Below are positions 7,168 to 15,750 of a stretch of DNA of 37,978 nucleotides, piece after piece (position 1 is the first letter of the stretch; the number at the start of each line of letters is the position of its first letter). A program made the position numbers and the translations under genes. The notes beneath the pieces are model-generated. The model searched no databases. It was given only the letters and a program-made list of their open reading frames with translations, and was not told the DNA's origin. Origin of the DNA: Lachnospiraceae bacterium (GTDB taxonomy: Bacteria > Bacillota > Clostridia > Lachnospirales > Lachnospiraceae); assembly GCA_024695145.1 (NCBI GenBank), contig JAILIS010000036.1, positions 1 through 37,978 on the forward strand, read 5' to 3'.

Positions 7168-9378
7168 GTGAGAGGAATTGCCACACGGATATCGGAAAAC
7201 ATCATCCATGTAACGTACCCGGCGGATGCGATACCTTCGGAGGGGATGATCGATGATGTCCCCATGTGTTTTTCATGGAATGATAAATGCGTTATAAAAC
7301 AGTCCCGGATATCTTTTGAGCAGAGGACTGTATACAGATATGTTTCAAAAGAGGATTCGTTCCAAAAAAAGATGACTGCCAACGGGGAAGTATCATTTAC
7401 CGATGAATCGGAAAAGATCCCGGCCGGGCAGTCTTTTTCCGTATGTCTGGAATTTGAGATCGGACCGGATGAGGTCTTACAGGGACTGGGTCAGTTTGAG
7501 GAAGGATATGCCGACCTGCGGGATCGTACGGAATATCTGTATGAATCCAATATGCGTATTGCCATCCCGTTCCTCGTTACAACGGGTCATTACGGTATTC
7601 TTTTAGATCACGAGAGCGCTGTGATATTTTGTTCCGAAGGAAACAGGGTAAGATTTACCATCGACTGTGCGGACGATCTTTCTTACTATATCTTTCTCGG
7701 TGAAGATATCGAAAGCATCATCAGCTGTTATCATCAGATCACCGGAATGCCGTCCATGCTTCCTAGATGGGCATTCGGATATATTCAGAGCAAAGAAAGA
7801 TACAGGACAGGGAAGGAACTTGAGGATACGGTAGCCGGGTTCAGAAGCAGAAGGATTCCCATAGACTGTATTGTTCAGGACTGGTACAGCTGGGAAGAGG
7901 GACTGTGGGGAGAGAAGAAATTTGATGATAGAAGATATCCGGATCTTCTGAAAACGGTAGGAAAGATCCATGATGAGAATGTCCGCTTTATGGTCAGTAT
8001 CTGGCCCAATATGAGTTCCGAAAGTGATGATTATGCGGAGTTTTACGCCAATGATCTGCTGCTTCCCAATTCAAATCTGTATAATACGTTTGATGAAAAA
8101 GCAGTGGAAATATACTGGAAGCAGACCTGCAGGCAGATAATGAACAGCGGCACGGACGCATTATGGTGTGATAATGCGGAACCTTTTTCGGATGCGGACT
8201 GGAGCGGGGAGATCAAAAAGACGGAAATCGAGAGATACCGTGTTGTTAAGGAGGCTTCCGAGCGGTCCGTCGATCCGGTACATCTGAACTCATACGGGCT
8301 GTATCATGCAAAAGGGATATACGAAAACTGGAGAAAAACATACCCCGAAAAGCGTGTTGTCAATCTTACAAGATCAGGATATACGGGGATCCAGAAATAC
8401 GGAGCCGTATTATGGTCGGGAGATATCACTGCAACGTATGAAACGCTGAGAAAACAGATCGCAGAAGGTATCAGGATGGGGCTGACCGGCATGCCGTACT
8501 GGACGCTGGATATCGGCGGATTTTTCGTTGTAAACGATAAATATGAGAACCGGGGCTGCAATGATACCGAGCATAAACCGTTATGGTTCTGGCACGGTGA
8601 TTATAATGACGGTAAGGATGATATGGCATATCGTGAGCTTTATGTCAGATGGCTTGAATTCGGGACCTTTCTCCCCATATTCAGGTCTCACGGGACCGAT
8701 ACGCCCAGAGAGCCGTGGCAGTTCGGGGAAGCGGGAGATATGTTCTATGATGCCATAACAGAACATATCAGACTCAGATACCGGCTGATGCCGTATATAT
8801 ATTCAATCGGCGCTGCTGCAGCAAGATGCGGAAGTATCATGATGAGAAGCCTGCTAATGGATTATCAGGATGACGAAAATGTTCGTGATATAACGGACGA
8901 ATATCTTTTCGGACCGGCTCTTCTTGTCGCTCCGGTATATAATCCCATGTATTATCTTCCGGGTTCAAACCGGATAGAGGGGGCGGATAAGACAAGAAAA
9001 GTATATCTTCCCCGCGGTAACGGATGGTATGATCTTCATACCGGTAAATATTATGAAGGAGGTAAAGTGATATATGCAGATGCTCCGATCGACAGGATCC
9101 CCGTTTTTGTAAAAGAAGGATCCGTCATCCCGTTTTCGGCAGATATGGAATATGCTGATGAGCGTGAGGGAGCAGTGGATCATATATGTGTATATGAGGG
9201 CAGGGACGGTGAATTTTTGCTCTATAATGACGAGGGAGACGGATACGGGTATGAGAACGGAGTGTACAGCCTTAAGAGAATAATATATTCGGAAGAAGAA
9301 CATAAGGTCTCCGTCAGCGAATCAGGCGGTTTTGGATCGGATGAAAGGCTTGAAATCCGCTTTATTAAAAAAACGTGA
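7168..9378 (+). CDS. Glycoside hydrolase family 31 (alpha-xylosidase / alpha-glucosidase)
   Basis: A 736-residue cytoplasmic enzyme with no signal peptide. An N-terminal beta-domain (about 1-190) precedes a GH31 (beta/alpha)8 barrel. The nucleophile is D335 in ALWCDNAEPF and the acid/base is D419 in VLWSGDI; PYWTLDIGGFF and FRSHGTDTPREPW are further family signatures. The last motif is common in alpha-xylosidases and related oligosaccharide enzymes. Length is close to that of YicI-type proteins. It starts with GTG 3 nt after the permease stop, with AAGGGG upstream. As the last gene of the importer operon, it probably trims alpha-linked residues from the imported oligosaccharide. Whether it takes alpha-xylosides or alpha-glucosides cannot be settled from sequence. 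Confidence 0.92.
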   Translation: MRGIATRISENIIHVTYPADAIPSEGMIDDVPMCFSWNDKCVIKQSRISFEQRTVYRYVSKEDSFQKKMTANGEVSFTDESEKIPAGQSFSVCLEFEIGPDEVLQGLGQFEEGYADLRDRTEYLYESNMRIAIPFLVTTGHYGILLDHESAVIFCSEGNRVRFTIDCADDLSYYIFLGEDIESIISCYHQITGMPSMLPRWAFGYIQSKERYRTGKELEDTVAGFRSRRIPIDCIVQDWYSWEEGLWGEKKFDDRRYPDLLKTVGKIHDENVRFMVSIWPNMSSESDDYAEFYANDLLLPNSNLYNTFDEKAVEIYWKQTCRQIMNSGTDALWCDNAEPFSDADWSGEIKKTEIERYRVVKEASERSVDPVHLNSYGLYHAKGIYENWRKTYPEKRVVNLTRSGYTGIQKYGAVLWSGDITATYETLRKQIAEGIRMGLTGMPYWTLDIGGFFVVNDKYENRGCNDTEHKPLWFWHGDYNDGKDDMAYRELYVRWLEFGTFLPIFRSHGTDTPREPWQFGEAGDMFYDAITEHIRLRYRLMPYIYSIGAAAARCGSIMMRSLLMDYQDDENVRDITDEYLFGPALLVAPVYNPMYYLPGSNRIEGADKTRKVYLPRGNGWYDLHTGKYYEGGKVIYADAPIDRIPVFVKEGSVIPFSADMEYADEREGAVDHICVYEGRDGEFLLYNDEGDGYGYENGVYSLKRIIYSEEEHKVSVSESGGFGSDERLEIRFIKKT

Positions 9379-9396
9379 CGATCAAAGGCGCCATAA

Positions 9397-9415
9397 AACA
9401 CGAAAAAATCGTGTT
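9397..9415 (+). terminator. Weak hairpin after the GH31 gene
   Basis: AACACGA and TCGTGTT form a 7-bp stem with an AAAAA loop, 19 bp after the GH31 stop. No T-run follows directly, so it is at best a weak terminator or an mRNA end stabiliser. Confidence 0.35.
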
Positions 9416-9473
9416 ATGTAAAGTGCAAAATGCCTAAAATCAACGCTTTTAGCCCCTTTTTGGCAAAAATAAC

Positions 9474-9502
9474 TTGACTTTTGGGGGGTGAGAGATTATA
9501 AC
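9474..9502 (+). promoter_or_regulatory. Sigma-A promoter of the HU gene
   Basis: TTGACT (9474-9479) and TATAAC (9497-9502) are separated by exactly 17 bp. The start of transcription should be near 9509. A consensus ribosome site AAGGAGG at 9543-9549 precedes ATG 9558, as expected for a highly expressed gene. A CTAAAA/TTTTAG inverted repeat (9434-9452) lies just upstream. Confidence 0.8.
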
Positions 9503-9557
9503 TTGTATAGACGCCAAAAGAGACGTCACTACTCAAGAAATTAAGGAGGAGTTCAAA

Positions 9558-9836
9558 ATGAACAAAACAGAGTTAGTAGCAGCAATGGCAGCAAGCGCTG
9601 GATTATCTAAGAAGGACGCAGAGAAGGCTCTTAAGGCTTTTACAGATGCAGTTTCAAAAGAACTTAAGAAGGGTGGCAAGGTTCAGTTAGTTGGCTTTGG
9701 TACATTCGAAGTTTCAAAGAGAGCAGCAAGGACAGGCAGAAATCCTCAGACCGGTAAGGAAATGAAGATCGCTGCTTCCAAGGCTCCTAAGTTCAAAGCT
9801 GGTAAGGCTCTTAAGGATCTTGTAAACAAGAGATAA
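9558..9836 (+). CDS. hup: HU family nucleoid DNA-binding protein
   Basis: A 92-residue basic protein matching the full HU family length. It has the N-terminal helices [11 protein letters not shown] and the DNA-binding arm signature [20 protein letters not shown], which bends DNA by intercalating the conserved proline in RNPQ. HU compacts and bends the chromosome as a homodimer in Gram-positives. Codon choice (many AAG, GCT, GGT) differs from most neighbours and fits high expression. It has its own strong promoter and a strong bidirectional terminator, so it is monocistronic. HU genes commonly lie just before rqcP/divIC in Clostridia; here dus separates them. Confidence 0.97.
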   Translation: MNKTELVAAMAASAGLSKKDAEKALKAFTDAVSKELKKGGKVQLVGFGTFEVSKRAARTGRNPQTGKEMKIAASKAPKFKAGKALKDLVNKR

Positions 9837-9851
9837 TTTGGTTTTTATCAT

Positions 9852-9886
9852 AAAAAAGGACTGCGAGGATTCGCGGTCCTTTTTTT
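9852..9886. terminator. Bidirectional Rho-independent terminator (hup / dus)
   Basis: AAAAAAGGACTGCGA pairs with TCGCGGTCCTTTTTTT around a GGAT loop, with one G-U pair. A-tract and T-tract on either side let it work for hup on the plus strand and dus on the minus strand. The T-run overlaps the dus stop codon (9885-9887). Confidence 0.88.
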
Positions 9887-10868
9887 ATCGGATCTTTCCT
9901 TTTGCGACGATCACGGCATCTTTGTACCTCGCATCTCCTTTTGCGCTAACAATGGTTTTTAAGACACGCATGCGTTCCTTTTCATCCGGTATGAGCAGCG
10001 TGACATATGACCATACCTCTTTCATCTTGGATATCGCATTATCGGTACCGAGCACTTCCTTATAATCTTCATAAAGCTCATCCAGAAAATCAAACAGTTC
10101 GGCTTTTGTTCCCGCTTTATCTGTCCGTATCTGTCTGAAGATCCCGGGATCTTTGATCGCGCCCCTTCCTATCATTGCTGCAGTTACTTTGCCTGCATAT
10201 CCGTCTGACGGATCATCAAACAATTCCGTCAGCGCGTTAAAATCAGCTGCACTGAAAATATCTCCGTTATATACGATATCCCCTGTCAGTTTGGCGCATG
10301 CCGATCTGAAGAGTTCCATACGGGGTTTGTGATTGTACAGGTCTTTTTTGAGCCTGGGATGGATGATTATCTCGTAAAAGGGATATAAATCAAGTATATC
10401 AAGCACTTTTTCAAAATCCGATGTTTCATTATATCCCACTCTTGTCTTGACGGAGATACGAAGATCGGGATATTGACTCAGAGCACTTCCTTTTTTGTCG
10501 AATACTCCGTCAAGGAAGCGGTCCATCAGTTCGGGTGAACGAAGTATCCCGCTTCCCTTAAATTTGGACGCGACAGTGTTGGAAGGGCAGCCGAAGTTGA
10601 TGTTGATCTCTTGGTATCCCATGTCACATATAAGCTTTGCGGCATCATTAAACTGAGGCGGATCGTTGGTCAGAAGCTGGGGTACGACATACAGGCCTTC
10701 GTTGTTTGCGGGTATTATCTCCCGGGCACTTCTGGTCTTCATTATCCTATTATCGGGTGAGAGAAAGGGAGTGAAGTATTTGTCTATATGTCCGAAGTGC
10801 CGGTTCACGGCATTTCTGAATATGTATCCGGTCAGCTCCTCCATCGGAGCAAGGTAGAGTTTTATCAT
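9885..10868 (-). CDS. dus: tRNA-dihydrouridine synthase
   Basis: A 327-residue FMN-dependent enzyme that reduces uridines in the tRNA D-loop. The N-terminal LAPMEELT flavin-binding start, the catalytic cysteine C94 in NINFGCPSNTVASK, SVKTRVGY, IIHPR and MIGRGAI are the Dus family signatures in order. Which subfamily (DusA/B/C-like) is unclear. It lies between hup and rqcP, pointing the opposite way. ATG 10868 has no Shine-Dalgarno sequence and lies only 8 nt after a TATAAT box on the minus strand, so its mRNA may be nearly leaderless. It shares a bidirectional terminator with hup. Confidence 0.92.
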   Translation of the reverse strand: MIKLYLAPMEELTGYIFRNAVNRHFGHIDKYFTPFLSPDNRIMKTRSAREIIPANNEGLYVVPQLLTNDPPQFNDAAKLICDMGYQEININFGCPSNTVASKFKGSGILRSPELMDRFLDGVFDKKGSALSQYPDLRISVKTRVGYNETSDFEKVLDILDLYPFYEIIIHPRLKKDLYNHKPRMELFRSACAKLTGDIVYNGDIFSAADFNALTELFDDPSDGYAGKVTAAMIGRGAIKDPGIFRQIRTDKAGTKAELFDFLDELYEDYKEVLGTDNAISKMKEVWSYVTLLIPDEKERMRVLKTIVSAKGDARYKDAVIVAKGKIR

Positions 10869-10869
10869 A

Positions 10870-10898
10870 TACAGTGATTATATCACGTGTGCTATAAT
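10870..10898 (+). promoter_or_regulatory. Extended -10 promoter of rqcP
   Basis: TGC directly precedes TATAAT (10893-10898), giving a good extended -10; the -35 region (TACAGT) is poor, as often when the -10 is extended. It lies back-to-back with the dus promoter, so the two may compete for polymerase. Confidence 0.55.
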
Positions 10899-10907
10899 AA
10901 TGTGCAA
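10877..10907 (-). promoter_or_regulatory. Extended -10 promoter of dus
   Basis: On the minus strand, TTGCAC (10907-10902) and TATAAT (10882-10877) are 19 bp apart, and TGA directly before the -10 makes an extended -10. Predicted start near 10870, 2 nt before ATG 10868. It overlaps the divergent rqcP promoter. Confidence 0.6.
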
Positions 10908-10933
10908 CACGGACAACAGAAAGGAGCGGGACA

Positions 10934-11173
10934 ATGCGACTGGATAAATATCTGAAAGTATCGAGGATAATAAAGAGGCGTACGGTGGCAAACGAGGCAT
11001 GTGATGCCGACAGGGTTACGATCAACGGCCGCCCGGCGAAAGCTTCGGCGCAGGTCAAGGAAGGGGATATACTGGAGATCATGTTCGGGACCAGCCCGCT
11101 CAAGGTTGAGGTCCTGTCAGTCAAAGAGACCGTCAGGAAAGAAGAGGCAAAAGAGATGTACAAGATCGTTTGA
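10934..11173 (+). CDS. rqcP: S4-domain RNA-binding protein RqcP (YabO)
   Basis: A 79-residue S4 domain protein. The sequence MRLDKYLKVSRIIKRRTVAN followed by DRVTINGRPAKAS, VKEGDILEI and a C-terminal KEEAKEMYKI closely follows Bacillus YabO/RqcP over its whole length. RqcP acts with RqcH on stalled 50S subunits, where it helps poly-alanine tailing of blocked nascent chains. ATG 10934 has AAAGGAG upstream. In most Clostridia rqcP is followed by yabP and yabQ (spore-coat related), but here the next gene is divIC, so those two are absent. Confidence 0.9.
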   Translation: MRLDKYLKVSRIIKRRTVANEACDADRVTINGRPAKASAQVKEGDILEIMFGTSPLKVEVLSVKETVRKEEAKEMYKIV

Positions 11174-11260
11174 CAAGGATACTGTGCTAATATATAATAT
11201 ATTATGTTAACATCAAAGGGGTTTGATCTAACACTTAAATGACTCGGGGGAGTATATATA

Positions 11261-11572
11261 ATGGCCAGAAGGGTTGCATTTCGTAAGAAAAGGCAGAACC
11301 GGCTGGGTATGGCGCTTGTTACTTTTGTTGTACTGATGCTGATGGCGGTGATCCTGTTCAAGGGTCACGAGCTCAAGGAGAAGCAGAAGGAATACGAACA
11401 GAAGGAAGCAGCTCTGCAGACCCAGATCGAGGAAGAACATGAGCGGACCCGCAAGCTTACGGATTATGAGAAGTACACAAAGACCGACAAGTTTGTGGAA
11501 GAGATAGCGAAAGAAAAGCTGGGACTGCTTTATGAAAACGAGATACTGTTCAGATCGGACATCAATAAATGA
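11261..11572 (+). CDS. divIC: Septum formation initiator (DivIC/FtsB family)
   Basis: A 103-residue bitopic membrane protein: basic cytoplasmic N-terminus (1-17), one TM helix (about 18-38), a coiled coil (about 40-75) and a C-terminal domain with KTDKFVEEIAKEKLGLLYENEI, key residues being the E-x-A-x-E-K-L-G-L run typical of DivIC/FtsB. It helps assemble the division septum with FtsL and DivIB/FtsQ. The start is ATG 11261, with only GGGGGAG (11246 region) as a ribosome site. It lies 87 bp after rqcP with no visible terminator between, and a terminator follows it. Confidence 0.87.
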   Translation: MARRVAFRKKRQNRLGMALVTFVVLMLMAVILFKGHELKEKQKEYEQKEAALQTQIEEEHERTRKLTDYEKYTKTDKFVEEIAKEKLGLLYENEILFRSDINK

Positions 11573-11602
11573 GCACGGGGAAGAAACGTTCCTGTGCTTT
11601 TT
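11572..11602 (+). terminator. Rho-independent terminator after divIC
   Basis: AGCACGGG (11572-11579) pairs with CCTGTGCT (11591-11598) around an 11-nt loop and is followed by a T-run. It begins on the last base of the divIC stop codon and ends the rqcP-divIC unit, so tilS needs its own promoter. Confidence 0.8.
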
Positions 11603-11605
11603 ATC

Positions 11606-11635
11606 TTGATAAGAACTGTTGTATACGGATATAAT
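11606..11635 (+). promoter_or_regulatory. Sigma-A promoter of tilS-hpt-ftsH, predicting a leaderless start
   Basis: TTGATA (11606-11611) and a perfect TATAAT (11630-11635) are 18 bp apart, immediately after the divIC terminator. The predicted start of transcription (11642-11643) coincides with ATG 11643, and there is no Shine-Dalgarno sequence. Confidence 0.65.
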
Positions 11636-11642
11636 AAGTGCC

Positions 11643-13214
11643 ATGGAGAATAATAAAATTTACCGGAAAGTAGTCGAGTATATCAGGGAGAACGATCTTA
11701 TCAGCCCCGGGGATACGATAGTTGAGGGAATATCCGGCGGAGCTGATTCGGTATGCCTTTTTCTTATTCTCGAGGAATACAAAAAAGAAGTCGATTTTAA
11801 CACGGTGGCTGTTCACGTACATCACGGTATCCGGAAAAAGACAGCGGACAGGGATCAGAAGTTCGTGGAGGAACTGTGTGCGTCAAGAAACGTAGAGTTA
11901 AAATCATTCAAGAAGGACATCCCGCTGATCTGTAAAATAACAAGGGAATCCGAAGAAGAGTGCGGCCGCAGGATCAGATACGAGCTGTTTGATGAGGTGT
12001 GCACTCTCTATGAAAATGCGAAGATCGCCGTTGCCCATCATATGAACGATCAGGCTGAAACGGTCCTGTTTCGGATCATAAGAGGCAGCGGTATAAAGGG
12101 ACTGGCCGGTATGGAAGCCAAAAGGAACAATATCATCCGTCCTCTTTTATGCCTTAAGAGAGATGAGATCGAGGAATTCCTGTCAGATATCGGTCAGGAC
12201 TACAGGATAGATGAAACAAACGGGACGCTTGAATACAGCAGGAATTATATCCGTAAGAAGATCATGCCCAAGATCGAAAGCATGAGGAAAAATGCCGTAG
12301 AACACATAAATGCCCTGTCAGGTGAAGCTTCCGAGATAAACGCATATATGGAAAAGAAGGCGTCAGAGCTTCTTGAAGAAGCGTCAAGGGAGGCAGACAG
12401 CAGATATATCACAAAAGGACTGACCGAAAAATACAAAGCCGATATACTTGCCGATGCGGAACCGATACTGCTCCGGTTTGCCGTAAGAGCGCTTATCGCA
12501 AAAGCCGATGTGCCTCTCAAAGATGTATCAAGAACACATGTGGAGTCACTGTGCGATCTTATATCAAATCCGGCAGGGGGACAGATCAGCCTGCCGAGAA
12601 TGGTCACGGTCGTAAAAGAATCAGGCATTGTGTATGTAAAACCTCCGGAAGGATTTGACGGTCAGATACGCGAGATCCCGGAAGTTAAAACTGTCCGCAG
12701 TGAGGAAACTGTCCGTAGCGAAGAAGCTGTCCGCAGCGAGGAAACGGTCCGTACAAAACAGCAAAGTCCGGCGGCAGATAATACAGGAGCAGATCAGTCG
12801 CTCTACAAATTCTATATGCAGGTAACAGGGGAAGGTGATTACGCACTTCCGGACGGAAGCGTCATAACGTGCCGTGTGCTCAATGAATTTGACCGGAACA
12901 GTATTCCCGAGGATATCTGTACGAAATGGATGGATTATGCTAAAATGTCCGATGATCTGTGTCTTCGGACAAGGAAGACCGGCGATTACCTTGTCATAAA
13001 CAAAAAAGGCAATGAAGGAAATCTGAAGAACTACATGATCAACGAGAAGATACCCAAGAGTGAGCGTGATGACATTCCGCTGCTTGCAAGCGGATCCAAG
13101 ATATACTGGGTCGTCGGCCACAGGATATCGGAGGACGTTAAGGTTTCGGAAGATACCAAAGTGGTTATTGAGTTTTCTTACAAAAGAGCACATGAAGGAG
13201 CGGAAGATGGCTGA
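11643..13214 (+). CDS. tilS: tRNA(Ile)-lysidine synthetase
   Basis: A 523-residue enzyme that converts C34 of the CAU-anticodon tRNA-Ile to lysidine. The N-terminal PP-loop S31GGADS36 binds ATP, with HHGIRKKTADRDQ and HHMNDQAETVLFRIIRGSGIKGL also typical. The N-terminal ATPase and C-terminal TilS domain (LRTRKTGDYL region) are joined by an unusual linker of 18-bp tandem repeats encoding VRSEE(T/A) units (residues about 350-371). ATG 11643 is preferred over the upstream in-frame TTG 11619 because the TTG lies inside the promoter. No ribosome site is seen, so initiation may be leaderless. The stop overlaps the hpt start by 8 bp. Order tilS-hpt-ftsH is widely conserved in Firmicutes. Confidence 0.92.
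   Translation: MENNKIYRKVVEYIRENDLISPGDTIVEGISGGADSVCLFLILEEYKKEVDFNTVAVHVHHGIRKKTADRDQKFVEELCASRNVELKSFKKDIPLICKITRESEEECGRRIRYELFDEVCTLYENAKIAVAHHMNDQAETVLFRIIRGSGIKGLAGMEAKRNNIIRPLLCLKRDEIEEFLSDIGQDYRIDETNGTLEYSRNYIRKKIMPKIESMRKNAVEHINALSGEASEINAYMEKKASELLEEASREADSRYITKGLTEKYKADILADAEPILLRFAVRALIAKADVPLKDVSRTHVESLCDLISNPAGGQISLPRMVTVVKESGIVYVKPPEGFDGQIREIPEVKTVRSEETVRSEEAVRSEETVRTKQQSPAADNTGADQSLYKFYMQVTGEGDYALPDGSVITCRVLNEFDRNSIPEDICTKWMDYAKMSDDLCLRTRKTGDYLVINKKGNEGNLKNYMINEKIPKSERDDIPLLASGSKIYWVVGHRISEDVKVSEDTKVVIEFSYKRAHEGAEDG
12690..12754 (+). repeat. 18-bp tandem repeat within tilS
   Basis: Three full units and one partial unit of an 18-bp repeat (first unit ACTGTCCGCAGTGAGGAA at 12690-12707) encode repeated VRSEE motifs. 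The units differ at one to four bases and stay in frame, so the repeat only lengthens a charged linker. Copy-number change would keep the reading frame. Confidence 0.9.
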
Positions 13215-13728
13215 CAGAATATCGGTATTATATACCGAGGAAGAGATAACAGCGAGGATCAGGGAGCTTGGAGAACAGATAAGCAAAGACTATGAAGGCA
13301 GGAGCGTTCATATAATAGCAATACTTAAGGGAGCTACTTTCTTTGCCTGTGAACTCGCAAAGCGGATAACGGTACCTGTGACGCTTGATTTTATGAGCGT
13401 GTCCAGTTACGGTGATTCGACGGTGTCTTCGGGAATAGTCAAGATCAACAAGGACCTTGACGAGCCTATTGACGGAAAGGACGTTATTGTTGTTGAGGAT
13501 ATCGTGGATACGGGTAATACGCTCAGCTATCTGCTTGATAATCTGGAAAAGCGCGGCGCGTCATCGGTGAAGCTCTGTGCACTTTTGAACAAACCGGAAA
13601 GAAGACTCAAGGATGTAAATGTTGATTATACCGGGTTTATCATTCCGGACGCTTTCGTGGTCGGTTATGGTCTGGACTATGCCCAGAAATACAGAAACCT
13701 GCCGTATATCGGTATTGTTGAGACGTAA
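13207..13728 (+). CDS. hpt: Hypoxanthine phosphoribosyltransferase
   Basis: A 173-residue purine salvage enzyme that makes IMP/GMP from hypoxanthine/guanine and PRPP. The PRPP loop VIVVEDIVDTGNTL and the acidic pair within it are intact; LKGATFFACEL and FVVGYGLDYAQKYRNLPYIG are the typical N-terminal and C-terminal signatures. Length matches the family. The true start is ATG 13207, with AAGGAG 6 nt upstream; the longer open frame upstream lies inside tilS. It overlaps tilS by 8 bp, so it is translationally coupled, and ftsH follows after 29 bp. Confidence 0.96.
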   Translation: MADRISVLYTEEEITARIRELGEQISKDYEGRSVHIIAILKGATFFACELAKRITVPVTLDFMSVSSYGDSTVSSGIVKINKDLDEPIDGKDVIVVEDIVDTGNTLSYLLDNLEKRGASSVKLCALLNKPERRLKDVNVDYTGFIIPDAFVVGYGLDYAQKYRNLPYIGIVET

Positions 13729-13757
13729 CATAATAAGAGAGGATATGGAAAATACAA

Positions 13758-15611
13758 TTGGGTAACAGAAAAGGAAGAGGTTTCGGATTTTACGGAGCGA
13801 TACTGCTGATCTTTATAATAATGGCATTTATGTGGTCGAGAATGCAGCAGGCGGCAAGAGCTCCGATAGATCATGCAACATTTGAGAAATATCTTGATTC
13901 GGATGAGATAAAATCAATAGAGATCATACAGAACGCGGAAGTTCCCACGGGTGAAGTCCGCATTCTGCTCGACAGCGGTCTTACCGTATATTTTTATACA
14001 TCCGATGTCAACGTTATCGCCGAAGAGCTTGATTCAAAATTTCCCGCTTATATCATGGATGACGTAAAGAGAGAGGGCTGGTTTACTGCCTATGTGCTGC
14101 CGTCCCTTATCATTGTCGTTCTCATGATCGTGTTCTTTACTTATATGAACGGATCGGCCGGCGGCGGCAGCAGGATGATGAACTTCGGAAAAAGTCATGC
14201 AAAGCTGTCGAGTAACGATAACAAGATGAAGTTTTCCGATGTTGCCGGTCTGGATGAGGAAAAAGAAGATCTTGAAGAGATAGTTGATTTCCTAAAGAAT
14301 GCCAGAAAATATGTTGAAGTAGGTGCCAGAATCCCTAAAGGCGTTATACTTGTAGGCCCTCCGGGAACCGGTAAGACACTGCTTGCAAAGGCCATCGCAG
14401 GAGAAGCGGGAGTCCCGTTCTTCTCGATATCAGGCTCGGACTTTGTGGAGATGTTTGTCGGAGTGGGCGCCAGCCGTGTGAGGGATCTGTTTGAAGAGGC
14501 CAAAAAGAATGCCCCCTGTATAGTGTTCATAGATGAGATCGATGCCGTTGCCAGAAGGCGCGGAACAGGAATGGGCGGCGGTCATGACGAGAGAGAGCAG
14601 ACACTCAATCAGCTGCTTGTGGAAATGGACGGATTCGGCGTTAACGAAGGCATAATCGTTCTGGCGGCAACTAACCGTGTGGACATACTGGATCCCGCGA
14701 TCATGCGTCCCGGACGTTTCGACAGAAAAGTTGCCGTGGGACGGCCGGATATCAAAGGCCGTCGCGAGATACTTGATGTACACAGCAAGAACAAGCCGCT
14801 TGCCGACGATGTTGATCTTGATGAGATAAGCAGATCGACAGCAGGGTTTACCGGAGCCGATCTGGAAAATCTTATGAATGAAGCGGCCATCAGGGCGGCA
14901 AAGACCGAAAGAAAATACATCATCATGAAGGATATAAGAGAATCCTTCCTGAAGGTGGGTGTCGGTGCGGAAAAGAAAAGCAAGGTTGTATCCGACAAGG
15001 AAAAGAGGATCACGGCATTTCATGAGAGCGGACATGCCATTTTGCATTATATCCTTCCGGATATAGATCCAGTAAACACGGTGTCCATCATTCCCACGGG
15101 TCTTGGTGCCGGAGGCTATACAATGGCTATGCCCGAGGAGGATGTGATGTTTGAGACCCGCGGCAGGATGCTCAATCAGATCGTGGCGATCCTCGGCGGC
15201 CGGGCTGCCGAGTCCATTGTGCTCGATGACATCACCACGGGGGCTTCATCGGATATCAAGACGGCGACACATATCGCAAAGAATATGGTAACCCGCTACG
15301 GAATGAGCGACAGTATCGGAGCGGTATGCTATGACGACGAGGGTGATGAGGTATTCATCGGCCGCGATCTTGCGCACGCAAGAGCCCACAGTGAGGCTAT
15401 GGCAGCAAGGATAGACGAGGAAGTAAAGTGCATCATAGATACATGCTATGAGAAGGCAGTACGGCTGATCAATGAGAACCGTGACAAACTGGACGCCTGT
15501 GCAAATCTTCTTCTGGAAAAGGAGAAGATCAACCGTGCCGAATTTGAAGAACTCTTTGGCGGACCCGATCCGGATTCGGAAGACTCCGAAGGGGTGGATA
15601 TCGCTGATTGA
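13758..15611 (+). CDS. ftsH: ATP-dependent zinc metalloprotease FtsH
   Basis: A 617-residue membrane AAA+ protease. TM1 is at about 9-26 and TM2 at about 112-130, with a small external domain between. Walker A GPPGTGKT is at 200-207, Walker B is IVFIDEIDA, the second region of homology is [20 protein letters not shown], and the zinc site is H422-E-S-G-H426 with the third ligand in the [11 protein letters not shown] region. It degrades unneeded membrane and regulatory proteins as a hexamer. The only in-frame start upstream of the first helix is TTG 13758. AGAGAGG lies 15 nt upstream, too far, and directly in front of a six-codon ORF (ATG 13745). Weak initiation may limit FtsH dose. It ends the tilS-hpt-ftsH unit. 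Confidence 0.95.
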   Translation: MGNRKGRGFGFYGAILLIFIIMAFMWSRMQQAARAPIDHATFEKYLDSDEIKSIEIIQNAEVPTGEVRILLDSGLTVYFYTSDVNVIAEELDSKFPAYIMDDVKREGWFTAYVLPSLIIVVLMIVFFTYMNGSAGGGSRMMNFGKSHAKLSSNDNKMKFSDVAGLDEEKEDLEEIVDFLKNARKYVEVGARIPKGVILVGPPGTGKTLLAKAIAGEAGVPFFSISGSDFVEMFVGVGASRVRDLFEEAKKNAPCIVFIDEIDAVARRRGTGMGGGHDEREQTLNQLLVEMDGFGVNEGIIVLAATNRVDILDPAIMRPGRFDRKVAVGRPDIKGRREILDVHSKNKPLADDVDLDEISRSTAGFTGADLENLMNEAAIRAAKTERKYIIMKDIRESFLKVGVGAEKKSKVVSDKEKRITAFHESGHAILHYILPDIDPVNTVSIIPTGLGAGGYTMAMPEEDVMFETRGRMLNQIVAILGGRAAESIVLDDITTGASSDIKTATHIAKNMVTRYGMSDSIGAVCYDDEGDEVFIGRDLAHARAHSEAMAARIDEEVKCIIDTCYEKAVRLINENRDKLDACANLLLEKEKINRAEFEELFGGPDPDSEDSEGVDIAD

Positions 15612-15750
15612 ACAATATACATATACAATATTTAGCGTTTTTTACTTACGAAAATCATAATCGTCCGTTAAAATGTACAAAGTAAGCATCATACATTTGT
15701 AATATTTGTGAATTTCTTGTATGGATTTTAAGGACACCTGAGGATATAAT

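Noticed and set aside
13060..13206. Longer hpt reading frame
   Set aside because: It lies inside tilS in another frame; the family's length and the AAGGAG site both point to ATG 13207.
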